Positions 14,795 through 22,937 of a stretch of 24,056 nucleotides of DNA are shown in pieces. The stretch is from contig JAHFTN010000005.1 in the NCBI GenBank assembly GCA_023269365.1, positions 1 through 24,056 on the forward strand, written 5' to 3'. Within the stretch, counting starts at the first letter, position 1. Every line of letters starts with the position of its first letter. This DNA comes from Chlamydiota bacterium (GTDB lineage Bacteria > Chlamydiota > Chlamydiia > Chlamydiales > Rhabdochlamydiaceae). The translations under genes and the position numbers were made by a program. The notes beneath the pieces were generated by a model, which ran no database searches, was not told the origin of the DNA, and was given only the letters and a program-made list of their open reading frames with translations.

Positions 14795-16024
14795 ATGAAT
14801 ATGCATAGATTTTATTTCACTCTGATTCTTGTGTTGAGCTGGCCGCTGCGCTTCTTTCCCTTCTGCATGCTGCATGCGCTAGGGAGGGCTCTTGGCTCTT
14901 GCGTCTATGTGTGTGTGCCTAAATTCCGCAAACGGGCGCTTAGCAATTTAAGTCTTGCAACCTCGCTGCATCTCTCAAATGGAGAGATTCGGCGCTATGC
15001 CAAAGAGTCGCTACAAAATCTGATGATCACCTGCTTGGAGTATGCGAAATTTGCCTCTCTTAAAACGATGAAAGGGGTAGCGATTTGCGTCAACCCGGAA
15101 ACGGCGCAAGGGCTCATAGACAAGGGGACTGCTGTCATTTTCTTCTGCGGCCACCTCGCTAACTGGGAGGTATTGTTCCTAGAAGGGACAGAGAGGATGA
15201 AAGGGGTTGCCATCGGACGACCGATCAAAAATATTCCCCTCTACAACTGGGTAGTGAAGATCAGAGAAAAGTTTGGAGGCAAAATCATCGCCCCCAAAAA
15301 TGCGATCCGAGAGGGGTTGAGAGGGTTAAAGCAAGGCAATTTCCTTGGCATCGTAGGAGATCAGGGGATGCCAGATAGCGGCTTTTGTTCCCCTTTCCTA
15401 GGGAGGAAAGCGTGGAGCTCCCCGATGGCAGCCATCTTGTCCCATCGCACAGGGGCCCCTATCATCGTTGCCACGACGAAAAGGGAAAAGGGGAAGTATC
15501 TCATCCATTACTCCGACCCACTGTGGCCCGACAAGGACGCTCCGATGCAACAAGAGGTGGAGCGCTTGATGAAACTAGCGCTACTCCCTTTAGAAAAAAC
15601 GATTCAAGAGAATCCGGGGCAGTGGTTATGGTCCCACAACCGCTGGAAACAGCAGACGCCCGATAAATTAAAGAAAACCTTTCGCCAAGAGTCGATTTTA
15701 ATTATCCTTCCGAAGGAAGGCTTAGAGGCCATTGTAGAGCATTTGCCCCAGTTTCGCGCCTTTTACCCCCATGAATTTATTACCATTTATGCTCCTGAAG
15801 GCGCTGAAGTCGAGTTAGAGGAAGCAGAAATTGTCCCCTACAAAGCCCCTCAAGATCTCTTTAAAGAAGATTATCGCTTTAAATTGGTTTTTAACTTCAC
15901 CCCTATAGAAACATTAAATACCCATTTTAAGAAACTCGCCGCTTTTACTGCCGTCTCACTTAAAGGGGGCCCCTCCCTTCCGGAACTCCTTAACACCCTA
16001 ATTTTAAAATCTGATGCCTCATAA
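14795..16024 (+). CDS. htrB: Lipid A late acyltransferase (HtrB/LpxL family) with C-terminal extension
   Basis: This is a membrane-bound acyltransferase that adds a secondary acyl chain to the lipid A precursor. The 409-residue protein has an N-terminal hydrophobic anchor (about 6-23), the catalytic H-x4-E in GHLANWE (His120, Glu125), GVAIGRPIKN, GIVGDQGMPDSG at 185-196 and HNRWKQ at 281-286, the family end motif. Family members end soon after this, near 300 residues; here about 120 more residues follow (from 290, with ILPKEGLEAIVEHLPQF and VFNFTP), forming an additional alpha/beta domain. The Chlamydia homologue is also longer than E. coli LpxL as far as I recall. The gene overlaps rsmE by 11 bases. 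Confidence 0.92.
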   Translation: MNMHRFYFTLILVLSWPLRFFPFCMLHALGRALGSCVYVCVPKFRKRALSNLSLATSLHLSNGEIRRYAKESLQNLMITCLEYAKFASLKTMKGVAICVNPETAQGLIDKGTAVIFFCGHLANWEVLFLEGTERMKGVAIGRPIKNIPLYNWVVKIREKFGGKIIAPKNAIREGLRGLKQGNFLGIVGDQGMPDSGFCSPFLGRKAWSSPMAAILSHRTGAPIIVATTKREKGKYLIHYSDPLWPDKDAPMQQEVERLMKLALLPLEKTIQENPGQWLWSHNRWKQQTPDKLKKTFRQESILIILPKEGLEAIVEHLPQFRAFYPHEFITIYAPEGAEVELEEAEIVPYKAPQDLFKEDYRFKLVFNFTPIETLNTHFKKLAAFTAVSLKGGPSLPELLNTLILKSDAS

Positions 16025-16730
16025 CCGTTATTATATCAACTCCCCTCTTGCATTAGAGACAACGGTTCGATTGGAGGGGGCTGAGTTTCATCATTTTTCC
16101 CGTGTGCTAAGAGGGAAAGAAGGGGAAGAGGTGGAGCTTGTAAACGGCTGCGGGACACTCGTTTTAGCCACTGTAGACGCTGTCACTAGACATGAAGCCA
16201 CCTTGCACATCGACACACTTCTTAAAACAGAAGATCCCCCGTCTGAGGTGATTTTAGCCCTCGCCCTTCCCCGCATGGCCCATCTCGAGTGGGTTGTGGA
16301 AAAGGCAACAGAGCTCGGCTGCACTACCTTTTGGCTTTTCTCGGGGACGTGGAGTGAAAAAGAGACCCTCTCCCCAACGCAGCTCGCGCGACTACACCAC
16401 CTCTCTCTTGCCGCCATGAAGCAATGTGGCAGGCTTAGCTTACCTAGGATTTTAATGAAGCCCCCGCTTGTAGAGTGGGGTAAAGTGGAAGGCACGCTAC
16501 TGCTGGCAGACACAGCACCTAGCACTCCGTACTTATGGGAGGTTTTTCTAAAAAAACCGATTGCGACTCCTCTCATTTGGTTTATCGGCCCTGAAAAAGG
16601 GTTTCACCCCGATGAGCGCACGTTTCTTCTAAAAATACTGCAGGCAACGAGTGTGAGTCTACACCCCAACATCTTACGCGCTGAGACGGCGCCACTTGTT
16701 GCCCTAAGCCTCAGTCAGCAGTATTTATAA
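16014..16730 (+). CDS. rsmE: 16S rRNA m3U1498 methyltransferase
   Basis: RsmE methylates N3 of U1498 in 16S rRNA using S-adenosylmethionine. The 238-residue protein has the N-terminal PUA-like domain with FHHFSRVLR at 25-33, then the SPOUT domain with EKATELG (96-102), the cofactor knot motifs FIGPEKGF (190-197; usually IGPEGG, here Lys for the second Gly) and LRAETA (221-226). Length is normal. It begins inside the last codons of the acyltransferase gene, so the two are translationally linked. Confidence 0.94.
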   Translation: MPHNRYYINSPLALETTVRLEGAEFHHFSRVLRGKEGEEVELVNGCGTLVLATVDAVTRHEATLHIDTLLKTEDPPSEVILALALPRMAHLEWVVEKATELGCTTFWLFSGTWSEKETLSPTQLARLHHLSLAAMKQCGRLSLPRILMKPPLVEWGKVEGTLLLADTAPSTPYLWEVFLKKPIATPLIWFIGPEKGFHPDERTFLLKILQATSVSLHPNILRAETAPLVALSLSQQYL

Positions 16731-16752
16731 AAATTCTTGAAGTTGTTTTGGT

Positions 16753-17760
16753 CTACTCAAGCCCGAAGGTGAAATGCCAGTCGTGCCCATTAATGCGCGG
16801 AAGAAGGGCATGCCGTACGCGCAGCGCATCTAATGCTCGGTTTAAACCAGATAAGAAATAAACTTTTTTGATCCCTTTGTAGTCATGAGGCGTTACAGTA
16901 TCAAGATGGGAGATCTGAAAAGTGAATTTCTTTCCAATGGCGTCAACAGGTCCTTTTCTCTCTTGGGGCAAAATAACGCTCACATGAGCTCCAGCCATCC
17001 CCTTCTTGAAATAGGGAGGCTCCCTCATTCCGGGTTCTTTAAAATATTCAAAGAGGGAATGCAGAACTTCATCTGGCATGTCGAGATAGACAAACCCCTT
17101 TTTATCTTGCTTCAGCTCGATTTCGAAGGAGGATCCATGCACTCGTGTCCACTGAAACAACCTAATTTGGGGAATTGCCTGACGGATACGGACTGCTGTG
17201 AGTGCCATTTGGCATGCCCCTTCTAAGTAGTTGCCTTTTTGGAAATGTCTTAAGGAAGGATAGCAACCCACTCCAATCTGAAGAAGCATGCAAGCGATTG
17301 TAATCTCAATGGTTCCATAACAAAAAGAAGCGATGAAGAGCAAATCTAGGATCATAAGGCCAAGCGATTCGGCTGCGGCTAAGAAATGTCCCTCTTTAGT
17401 CTCTTGGAAAAAGGAGCGAGAATGGATGAGGAAATCACTCAATGAAGAGGTTAAAAAACACAGGACCGGATTAAAAAAGAAAAGTCCGATAGAGGCTGTC
17501 GCTAAACCTGCATGTAAAGAGTGAAATGCTGTTTCTATCGTGTTTCCCTGGGAGTAAAAGTCGATTGTTTGCTTGATGTGGGTCATAGAGCGGAATAGAC
17601 CCATTCCGAGAGATAAAGGTCCGCGCAAAGGGCGGCATAGACTTAATAGCGGGAGGGTGGCAAGAACTGCTTTTTGGCATTTTTCAGAAAGGTTTCCTGG
17701 GAGCTGGAGAGGAAAGTCATTGCGAAAGTCTCTGTTGTAAGCAACTGGAAAATTAATCAT
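16753..17760 (-). CDS. Membrane protein with 2H-phosphoesterase-like C-terminus
   Basis: This is a 335-residue protein. The N-terminal 200 residues hold several hydrophobic segments (about 30-56, 82-110, 128-165) with no cleaved signal, and short linkers. The C-terminal 125 residues are soluble: GAHVSVIL with His259-x-Ser261, a central FQISHLDTV strand, KKVYFLSG, RALDALRVRH and finally HDWHFTFG with His329-x-Thr331. Two H-x-S/T motifs on matching strands, the second preceded by an L-R helix, are the mark of the 2H phosphoesterase superfamily, which cleaves 2',3'-cyclic or 2'-5' phosphodiesters. The family is not otherwise recognised. It lies between rsmE (convergent) and a repeat cluster. The membrane domain plus 2H assignment is an inference from pattern. 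Confidence 0.55.
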   Translation of the reverse strand: MINFPVAYNRDFRNDFPLQLPGNLSEKCQKAVLATLPLLSLCRPLRGPLSLGMGLFRSMTHIKQTIDFYSQGNTIETAFHSLHAGLATASIGLFFFNPVLCFLTSSLSDFLIHSRSFFQETKEGHFLAAAESLGLMILDLLFIASFCYGTIEITIACMLLQIGVGCYPSLRHFQKGNYLEGACQMALTAVRIRQAIPQIRLFQWTRVHGSSFEIELKQDKKGFVYLDMPDEVLHSLFEYFKEPGMREPPYFKKGMAGAHVSVILPQERKGPVDAIGKKFTFQISHLDTVTPHDYKGIKKVYFLSGLNRALDALRVRHALLPRINGHDWHFTFGLE

Positions 17761-17854
17761 GCTAAAATTCTCATGCTCTAAATAGATCTTTCTATTTTAT
17801 TATAAATGTTAATTAAGTAAAATGAAAATAAATATTACAAATAAAAAATATTAT

Positions 17855-18047
17855 AATATGAGACCATTGCATAACCCGCTTTGTCTAAAAAAACCGAAGA
17901 TTTTATTGCAGGTTTTTAGAAACTGTTTACAGTTTTGGGTCACGCGAACGAGGTGACTCGAAGAGAGTCGCCAAGTGAGCGTGAAAAAAATCTGCGATAA
18001 AAGAGCGATTTTTTCGGGCAAATGGGGTTATGCAATGGTCTCAATAT
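17855..18047. mobile_element. MITE with 18-bp terminal inverted repeats and AATAT target duplication
   Basis: The element at 17860-18042 starts GAGACCATTGCATAACCC and ends with its exact reverse complement. It is flanked by a direct repeat AATAT on each side (17855-17859 and 18043-18047). The interior is dyad-symmetric as well (TTTTATTGCAGG against CTGCGATAAAA, TCACGC against GCGTGA). At 183 bp it has no coding capacity, so it must be moved by a transposase elsewhere. Confidence 0.82.
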
Positions 18048-18055
18048 GAAGGAGA

Positions 18056-18089
18056 GTTGTTCTCTAATTGCGCGCAATTAGAGAACAAC
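18056..18089. repeat. Perfect 34-bp dyad
   Basis: GTTGTTCTCTAATTGCG is followed directly by its exact reverse complement, with no loop. It has no T-run, so it does not look like a terminator. It sits between the MITE and the second family-A repeat. Confidence 0.75.
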
Positions 18090-18096
18090 GCCATAT

Positions 18097-18258
18097 GAAC
18101 CTATCCGCAAAGTCGAGTACTCTTCTTTTTAACTCTTTTTCAGCAGGTTCCCAAGTTGCTTCTTGGCCTACATATTCAAGTATGTCCTGCGAAGCAGCTC
18201 GGAAACCTGCAGAAAAATCTTTTAAAAATCAGAGCACTCGACTTTGCGGATAGGTTTA
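18097..18258. repeat. Palindromic repeat family A, copy 2 (inverted to copy 1)
   Basis: This is the second copy of the element at 473-633, in opposite orientation; it too lies in a divergent intergenic region, here between the 2H-like gene and the antiporter gene. Ends are GAACCTATCCGCAAAGTCGA and its mirror, and the interior contains CTGCGAAGCAGCTCGGAAAC. Both copies read through with mostly single-base differences. Confidence 0.8.
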
Positions 18259-18327
18259 TGGAGGAATTCAATTTTATGTTGTAAAAATTGACGCTCCGAA
18301 GATAAAAAGAAATTTTGAAGAGGTTTT

Positions 18328-19512
18328 ATGGATATTTGGCTGCTCGGTGCTTTTTGGTTTCTGCTGGCTCTTGCAGCCGATTTCCTTTCGATCCGGTTGA
18401 AAATTGCGGTCGCCCTTTCTGAAATTCTCGTGGGGCTCTTGATCGCATTTCTCATTGGTCTTTGGCTTCCGCAGTACACGAATTTTGGATCTGATGTCCC
18501 CTGGGTTGAATTCCTTGCGGGTGTGGGAGCGGTTTTCCTCACCTTTTTGGCAGGAGCGGAGCTCGATCCACAAGCCATTAAAGGGCAGGTTGGGCAAGTG
18601 GTGCTCATTGGACTTGTGGGTTTCTTCGTCCCCTTTCTTGGATGTACGGCCATTGCTTATTACCTATTGGGATGGGGCCTGATGGCAAGTTGGCTTGTAG
18701 GGGTAGCGCTTTCCACAACGTCTGTCGCTGTCGTCTACGCGATTATGTTGGAGCTTGGATTTAATAAGACCCGATTTGGAAAGGCGGTCCTCGCCGCTTG
18801 TTTTGTCAATGACTTAGCAACCGTTTTAGCGCTGGGATTTATCTTCTCCCCATTTACCTGGAAATCGGTGGTATTCATTGCTGCTGCTACCCTCGTTCTT
18901 GTCATCCTCCCTAAAATGACTCGATTCACCTTTAAACGTTGGGGACATCGCCACTCAGAGCAGGAAGCAAAATACCTCTTTTTCTTCCTCTTTGGCCTCG
19001 GCTACCTCGCTTTTTGGTCAGGTAGCGAACCTGTGCTGCCCGCCTATCTCCTTGGTATGGTCGTCGCTTCCATTTTAGAAAAAGACAATCTGCTCGTAAA
19101 GCGGCTGCGGGCGATCTCTTTTGGCCTGTTGACCCCTTTTTATTTTCTTCGAGCCGGGGCTTTTGTCTCCATCCCCGCCATCGCAAAGGCTCCTCTCATG
19201 TTCCTCGCTCTTTTTGGCGCCAAAATGGTCACTAAAGCCATCGGGGTCTATCCAGCAGCAAAATTCTCCAATTACCCGAAAAAGGATGCGATTTACACCA
19301 CGCTACTGATGTCCACGGGACTCACCTTCGGAACCATTTCTGCTTTATACGGACTCTCGCATAAGATTATTGATCAAGACCAATATTCGCTGATTGTGGC
19401 CACCGTCATCGCTAGTGCCATTATCCCGACCCTGATTGCCAATGCCTTTTTCCTCCCCAGGCATCATCTGAAAACGCGTGAAAAAGAATTGCCTGATCTT
19501 CCCCTAAAATAG
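18328..19512 (+). CDS. Cation:proton antiporter (CPA family, membrane domain only)
   Basis: This 394-residue integral membrane protein has about eleven or twelve hydrophobic helices. Family features are LAGAELDP near 74-81 and the ion-binding pair Asn161-Asp162 in CFVNDLATVLALG; CPA2 exchangers often have DD (NapA) or QD (KefC), while ND is typical of electroneutral CPA1 exchangers. There is no TrkA/RCK nucleotide-binding domain at the C-terminus. It should exchange Na+ or K+ for H+. The start follows AGAGG at close spacing. It is the first gene of a tight run with the small membrane protein eight bases later. Ion and electrogenicity are inferred. Confidence 0.88.
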   Translation: MDIWLLGAFWFLLALAADFLSIRLKIAVALSEILVGLLIAFLIGLWLPQYTNFGSDVPWVEFLAGVGAVFLTFLAGAELDPQAIKGQVGQVVLIGLVGFFVPFLGCTAIAYYLLGWGLMASWLVGVALSTTSVAVVYAIMLELGFNKTRFGKAVLAACFVNDLATVLALGFIFSPFTWKSVVFIAAATLVLVILPKMTRFTFKRWGHRHSEQEAKYLFFFLFGLGYLAFWSGSEPVLPAYLLGMVVASILEKDNLLVKRLRAISFGLLTPFYFLRAGAFVSIPAIAKAPLMFLALFGAKMVTKAIGVYPAAKFSNYPKKDAIYTTLLMSTGLTFGTISALYGLSHKIIDQDQYSLIVATVIASAIIPTLIANAFFLPRHHLKTREKELPDLPLK

Positions 19513-19520
19513 GTGAAAGC

Positions 19521-19850
19521 TTGACTGTAGAAACTCAGAGTTTTTTTGATAAAAAAAAGGAAGTGATCCGCTCTTATGGATTCATGCTCATCATTAGCGT
19601 TATGACAGTCATTGCATCAGCCGCCCTCGCCTTTGTTTTGAATACATTCTATCCTCTCTCTTCTGCCTCTATAAAAATGTGTGAATACGTGGGGTATATC
19701 AGCTGGGGGTCCACACTGGGCATGATGGGAGGAGAGACGTGGGAGAGCAAAACGCCCCACGAACAGCTCAATCAAAACCTCTGTAAACTGATCTCCCTTC
19801 TTGGGATTGCAGCCTTTGTATTAGCACGAGAATTAATCCCCATTGATTAA
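19521..19850 (+). CDS. Small membrane protein, TTG start
   Basis: This 109-residue protein is not recognised. It appears to begin at a TTG preceded by AGGTGA four to five bases upstream, eight bases after the antiporter stop; the first ATG is 21 codons inside and would remove a charged N-terminus. Two clear membrane helices (about 21-42 and 87-103) and a possible third (54-68) are joined by a charged loop, ETWESKTPHEQLNQN. Its tight spacing suggests a link to the antiporter or to envelope function. Conservation next to the antiporter would be the best support. Confidence 0.65.
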   Translation: MTVETQSFFDKKKEVIRSYGFMLIISVMTVIASAALAFVLNTFYPLSSASIKMCEYVGYISWGSTLGMMGGETWESKTPHEQLNQNLCKLISLLGIAAFVLARELIPID

Positions 19851-19861
19851 GGGTTTTTAGG

Positions 19862-20554
19862 ATGATTCGTTCCCTTATTCTCTTGTTTCTCATTGCATAC
19901 CCGTTGCTAGGAGAAACGGGTGGCAAAAATAAAGGGTTAACCTCTGATCTTTTTCCTCGTACAGATCCAAAATTGGTGGGATTAGTTTATCAGATGTTGC
20001 AGGTGGTGGATTTATTATTTGCGCAACAGGGGATTGTCTACTGGATCGATGGGGGAACGGCATTGGGAGCGGTGAGGCATCAGGGGATGATCCCTTGGGA
20101 TGATGATGCAGACCTCGTCTTTCTAATGGAAGATGAGGAGCGTATCTTTGCCTTGAGAGAGGAGTTTACAAAGTATGGATTCTATTTAACAAAAGAGGAG
20201 ATCTTTCGCCTCTACCCTTCTTCGGAGATAAGGTATCCTTTTATCGACATTGCGGGGTATTCTCTTTATCCTGATAATACATTGCGTTTTGATTCTAAGC
20301 TCTTGAGTGAGATGTTTCCTCGCTTCTATTGGCTACCAGAAGAGGTGGCCTGTTTAAAAAGGGTCAAATTCGGGCCTATCGAGTTGAATGCCCCTACGTC
20401 TATGATGCGCTACTTATTGACTGGGTATGGAGAGGATTGTATGTCTATGGCCACATTTCAAACGCTTCATGGGCCATCTAGGCGTAAAGTAGTGATTAAG
20501 AAAAAAGTTAAAATCACCGATTTCTCACCGGCAGAATATGCGCTTAAGAGTTGA
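19862..20554 (+). CDS. LicD-like protein with N-terminal signal peptide
   Basis: This 230-residue protein begins with a hydrophobic segment IRSLILLFLIAYPLLG that looks like a signal peptide or membrane anchor. It carries the LicD/nucleotidyltransferase-like core: WIDGGTALGAVRHQG at 61-75 followed by MIPWDDDADLVF, with Asp80, Asp81, Asp82 and Asp84 as probable metal ligands. LicD enzymes transfer phosphocholine or related phosphodiester groups to surface glycans. A secreted or membrane-anchored form is unusual, since LicD normally uses cytoplasmic CDP-choline. The reading frame follows the small membrane protein by 11 bases and overlaps xerD by 17 bases. Donor and acceptor are unknown. Confidence 0.75.
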   Translation: MIRSLILLFLIAYPLLGETGGKNKGLTSDLFPRTDPKLVGLVYQMLQVVDLLFAQQGIVYWIDGGTALGAVRHQGMIPWDDDADLVFLMEDEERIFALREEFTKYGFYLTKEEIFRLYPSSEIRYPFIDIAGYSLYPDNTLRFDSKLLSEMFPRFYWLPEEVACLKRVKFGPIELNAPTSMMRYLLTGYGEDCMSMATFQTLHGPSRRKVVIKKKVKITDFSPAEYALKS

Positions 20555-21410
20555 AGATTTTTTATCTTACCTAGCAGCAGAAAAGGGGCTAGCAAAAAAT
20601 ACACAGCTTGCCTACAGAAGAGATCTCCTCTCTTTTATCGCTTCAGTAGAACTGCGAGGGGTTATCGAACTCTCCCAAGTGGGAGAAGGGGAGATCCTTA
20701 CTTTTTTAGGGGAGTTAAGGGCAAAGAAAGCCGCTACGAGCTCTGTGTGTCGGGCTATTGTAGCATTGAAGATGTGGTTTCGCTTCTTGAAGAGAGAAAA
20801 GGTCCTCTTAAACGACATCACAGCTCATCTAGATTCTCCTAAATTAGAGCAGTTGATCCCCGAGGTCTTGAGTGTAGTAGAGGTAGAAACCCTTCTCAAT
20901 GCCCCTGATATTTCCACGCAAGAAGGAGCGCGGGATCGAGCGATCTTCCAGGTGATTTACGCTTCTGGTCTGCGCGTCTCTGAGGTGTGTGGGCTCGATA
21001 TCTGCGATGTCGATGATGGAGTCGTAAGAGTCAAGGGAAAGGGAGGCAAAGAGAGGATCGTGCCGATTGCCGCTTCTGCTGTGGCTGCTGTGGATCATTA
21101 TTTAGTTCACTACCGGCAAGGGATCGAGGAAGTCTCTGCTCTATTTTTAAGGGAAGGGGGAAAGAGGATCGATCGAGTCTTCGTGTGGAAGCGGATTAAA
21201 GAGTCCGCTAAAAGGGCAAAGATTCTAAAGACGATCTCTCCCCATACACTGAGACACTCGTTCGCCACCCACCTTCTAGAAAATGGCGCTGATTTAAGGG
21301 TGATTCAAGAGATGTTGGGCCATGCGAACATCGCCACCACAGATCGCTATACCCACGTGAGCATGCGCCATCTATCAGAAGCCTTCGAAACATTCCATCC
21401 CCGTCCCTAA
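20538..21410 (+). CDS. xerD: Tyrosine recombinase XerD-type
   Basis: This is a 290-residue site-specific recombinase that resolves chromosome dimers at dif together with its XerC partner. All six catalytic residues are visible: Arg146 (SGLRVSE), Lys168 (GKGGKER), His236 and Arg239 (HTLRH), His262 (LGHANI) and Tyr271 (DRYTHV). The N-terminal SAM-like core-binding domain is of normal size, with SPKLEQLIPEVLS at 100-112 before the catalytic domain, which reads more like XerD than XerC. The ATG overlaps the LicD-like gene by 17 bases and no strong ribosome site is seen, so coupling is likely. Nothing suggests it is an integron or phage integrase: no att site or cargo is apparent nearby. Confidence 0.93.
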   Translation: MRLRVEDFLSYLAAEKGLAKNTQLAYRRDLLSFIASVELRGVIELSQVGEGEILTFLGELRAKKAATSSVCRAIVALKMWFRFLKREKVLLNDITAHLDSPKLEQLIPEVLSVVEVETLLNAPDISTQEGARDRAIFQVIYASGLRVSEVCGLDICDVDDGVVRVKGKGGKERIVPIAASAVAAVDHYLVHYRQGIEEVSALFLREGGKRIDRVFVWKRIKESAKRAKILKTISPHTLRHSFATHLLENGADLRVIQEMLGHANIATTDRYTHVSMRHLSEAFETFHPRP

Positions 21411-21560
21411 CCCGACTGCTTGTATAGTAGGCCACCCGTGGGCCTTGAAATCAGAACCTTTTATTTTACACTTTTATTTTAATGCTGGTCATTTTTTTGT
21501 TGTTTTAGGAACATAATTGCAAAAGTTCCCCTATCATCTAGAAAACACAAGGTAAACAAG

Positions 21561-22250
21561 ATGGTTTTTGTAAAAGCTCAGACAGGCCCTGCTAACATTG
21601 GAGACCCAATAGGTAAATTCACCATGCAATATTTCGATGAGCAAGGGAACATGACAATTCGAAGCGATGGATCAAGGGCCTGGCGATGTAACAATCCAGG
21701 GAACTTGCACAAAAGTCGATATAGCATGAGCCAAAAAAGGGGTGCGATAGGTTTTGCGGGGGATTCAGCAGATGAATATGCAGTGTATCCTGACAAGAAA
21801 ATGGGTCATGAAGCTCTGGTAGTGATGCTCAAAGGCTCGATATACTCACCGAAGACCCTGCGAGCTGCTATGGAATACTATGAACCCAAAAAGAAAGATT
21901 ACATTGACATCATCGTCCATAGAACAGGTCTGAATCCGGAAAGAACCATTAAATCTCTTAATAACAAAGAGTTTGATGATTTCTGGAAAGCCATCGAATT
22001 TGTCGAAAGTTGGGAAGAGGGAAGAGCGGACTTTATTGATAAAAAGTACATTTCTGGTGTTCATAAAAAGAGGGGCATCATTTTCGAGTATTTTGTTCAA
22101 AATCTACAAGGTGGAGTCTGGCTTAAAAAAGAAGAGGCCCTCTCTCTAGCACAAGAAGGCAGGCTTCATGCAGTCATAGTCCATTTAAAAAACGGAAATA
22201 CCTACCTTCGTCCTGAGCATGGAACAAAACCATTTGAATTAAGCAGCTAA
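21561..22250 (+). CDS. Phage P5-like domain protein with DUF3892-like C-terminus
   Basis: This is a 229-residue protein. Residues 35-160 follow the pattern of phage structural-protein-P5/muramidase-like domains: AWRCNNPGNLH at 40-50, FAGDSADEYAVYPDKKMGHEAL, and a YEPKKKDYIDIIVHRTG segment with Thr-Leu helices. Residues 170-229 look like DUF3892 (IFEYFVQNLQGGVW, then EEALSLAQEGRLHAV). There is no signal peptide, so if it acts on peptidoglycan it would need another export route. The ATG follows AAGG at longish spacing. It is followed ten bases later by a lipoprotein. The muramidase idea rests on pattern only; phage-derived cargo or a surface effector is also possible. Confidence 0.6.
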   Translation: MVFVKAQTGPANIGDPIGKFTMQYFDEQGNMTIRSDGSRAWRCNNPGNLHKSRYSMSQKRGAIGFAGDSADEYAVYPDKKMGHEALVVMLKGSIYSPKTLRAAMEYYEPKKKDYIDIIVHRTGLNPERTIKSLNNKEFDDFWKAIEFVESWEEGRADFIDKKYISGVHKKRGIIFEYFVQNLQGGVWLKKEEALSLAQEGRLHAVIVHLKNGNTYLRPEHGTKPFELSS

Positions 22251-22259
22251 GGAGAGCAA

Positions 22260-22937
22260 ATGAAGACATGGGGACTTCACCTATTATTGCCATTTTGTCT
22301 GTTAAGTTGTACTCAAAAAGAGTCCAAACCCGTGAATATGGATGACCTTTCGACTTTGAAAAAAGAATTCCTCCAGCAGATTCACATCAGCAATGTCGAG
22401 GAAGGCCCGTTTAGTTTTAATTATCAGTTTAAAACTGTCTTCTACTCCAAAGCAGTTATTAGCCTTTTCGGTACATTAACAGTCCATGATCGCCTACCTC
22501 ATGGGTGGCAGCGCTATGAAGGAAAAACGTTTTGTATCGTTAATGATCAGTACAAAGAAGTTACATTGGATGACCTCTTTACCACTGAGACCCAAAAGGA
22601 ATTTTTAAGGAAAACCTGTGAAGATCACCTCAAAAAAACCCTTACATCTTACTTCGCAGGAAATGAACCTCTAAGAACAACCCTTGCTCAAGATGATATC
22701 CGCACTTTCGTTATGGATGATCAATATTTGATTGTGATTTTCCAACCTTATTCAGTTGGAGGATGTGGTGATGGTCCTTTCCTTGTGAAATTCCCATTTT
22801 CCGATCTTCAAGGTCATTGGAACAGCTTACACCCCATCCATTCTCTACTTAAACAAGCCACCCAGTCTTGTGCATTTACTTCTTCTTGGGATTTGGAACA
22901 ATTTTATGAAGGCCTTTTAAAGGAGCACAACCAATAG
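22260..22937 (+). CDS. Lipoprotein with DUF3298/RsiV-like domain
   Basis: This is a 225-residue predicted lipoprotein. The signal ends LLSC with the lipidated Cys at 17, and a strong AAGGAG ribosome site lies seven bases before the ATG. The mature part (30-200) has the pattern of DUF3298-type domains: ISLFGTL strand, FCIVND, LTTETQKEFLRK and a strand-turn ending QPYSVGGCGDGPFLVKFPFSDL, which in the family resembles RsiV and related extracytoplasmic proteins. Function in this organism is unknown. It probably forms a two-gene unit with the P5-like gene. Confidence 0.72.
   Translation: MKTWGLHLLLPFCLLSCTQKESKPVNMDDLSTLKKEFLQQIHISNVEEGPFSFNYQFKTVFYSKAVISLFGTLTVHDRLPHGWQRYEGKTFCIVNDQYKEVTLDDLFTTETQKEFLRKTCEDHLKKTLTSYFAGNEPLRTTLAQDDIRTFVMDDQYLIVIFQPYSVGGCGDGPFLVKFPFSDLQGHWNSLHPIHSLLKQATQSCAFTSSWDLEQFYEGLLKEHNQ

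Noticed and set aside
17855..18258. CRISPR array
   Set aside because: The repeats are inverted and of different families, without regular spacing or unique spacers.
18222..18653. Minus-strand open frame over the start of the antiporter gene
   Set aside because: Antisense to the conserved first helices of the antiporter; low-complexity basic translation with no ribosome site.
20538..21410. Phage or integron integrase marking a genomic island
   Set aside because: Sequence is XerD-like, it is embedded in a co-directional gene run, and no att sites or cargo were seen.
21428..21450. Terminator after xerD (AGGCCAC/GTGGGCCT stem)
   Set aside because: The stem has a bulge and no T-run follows within a useful distance.
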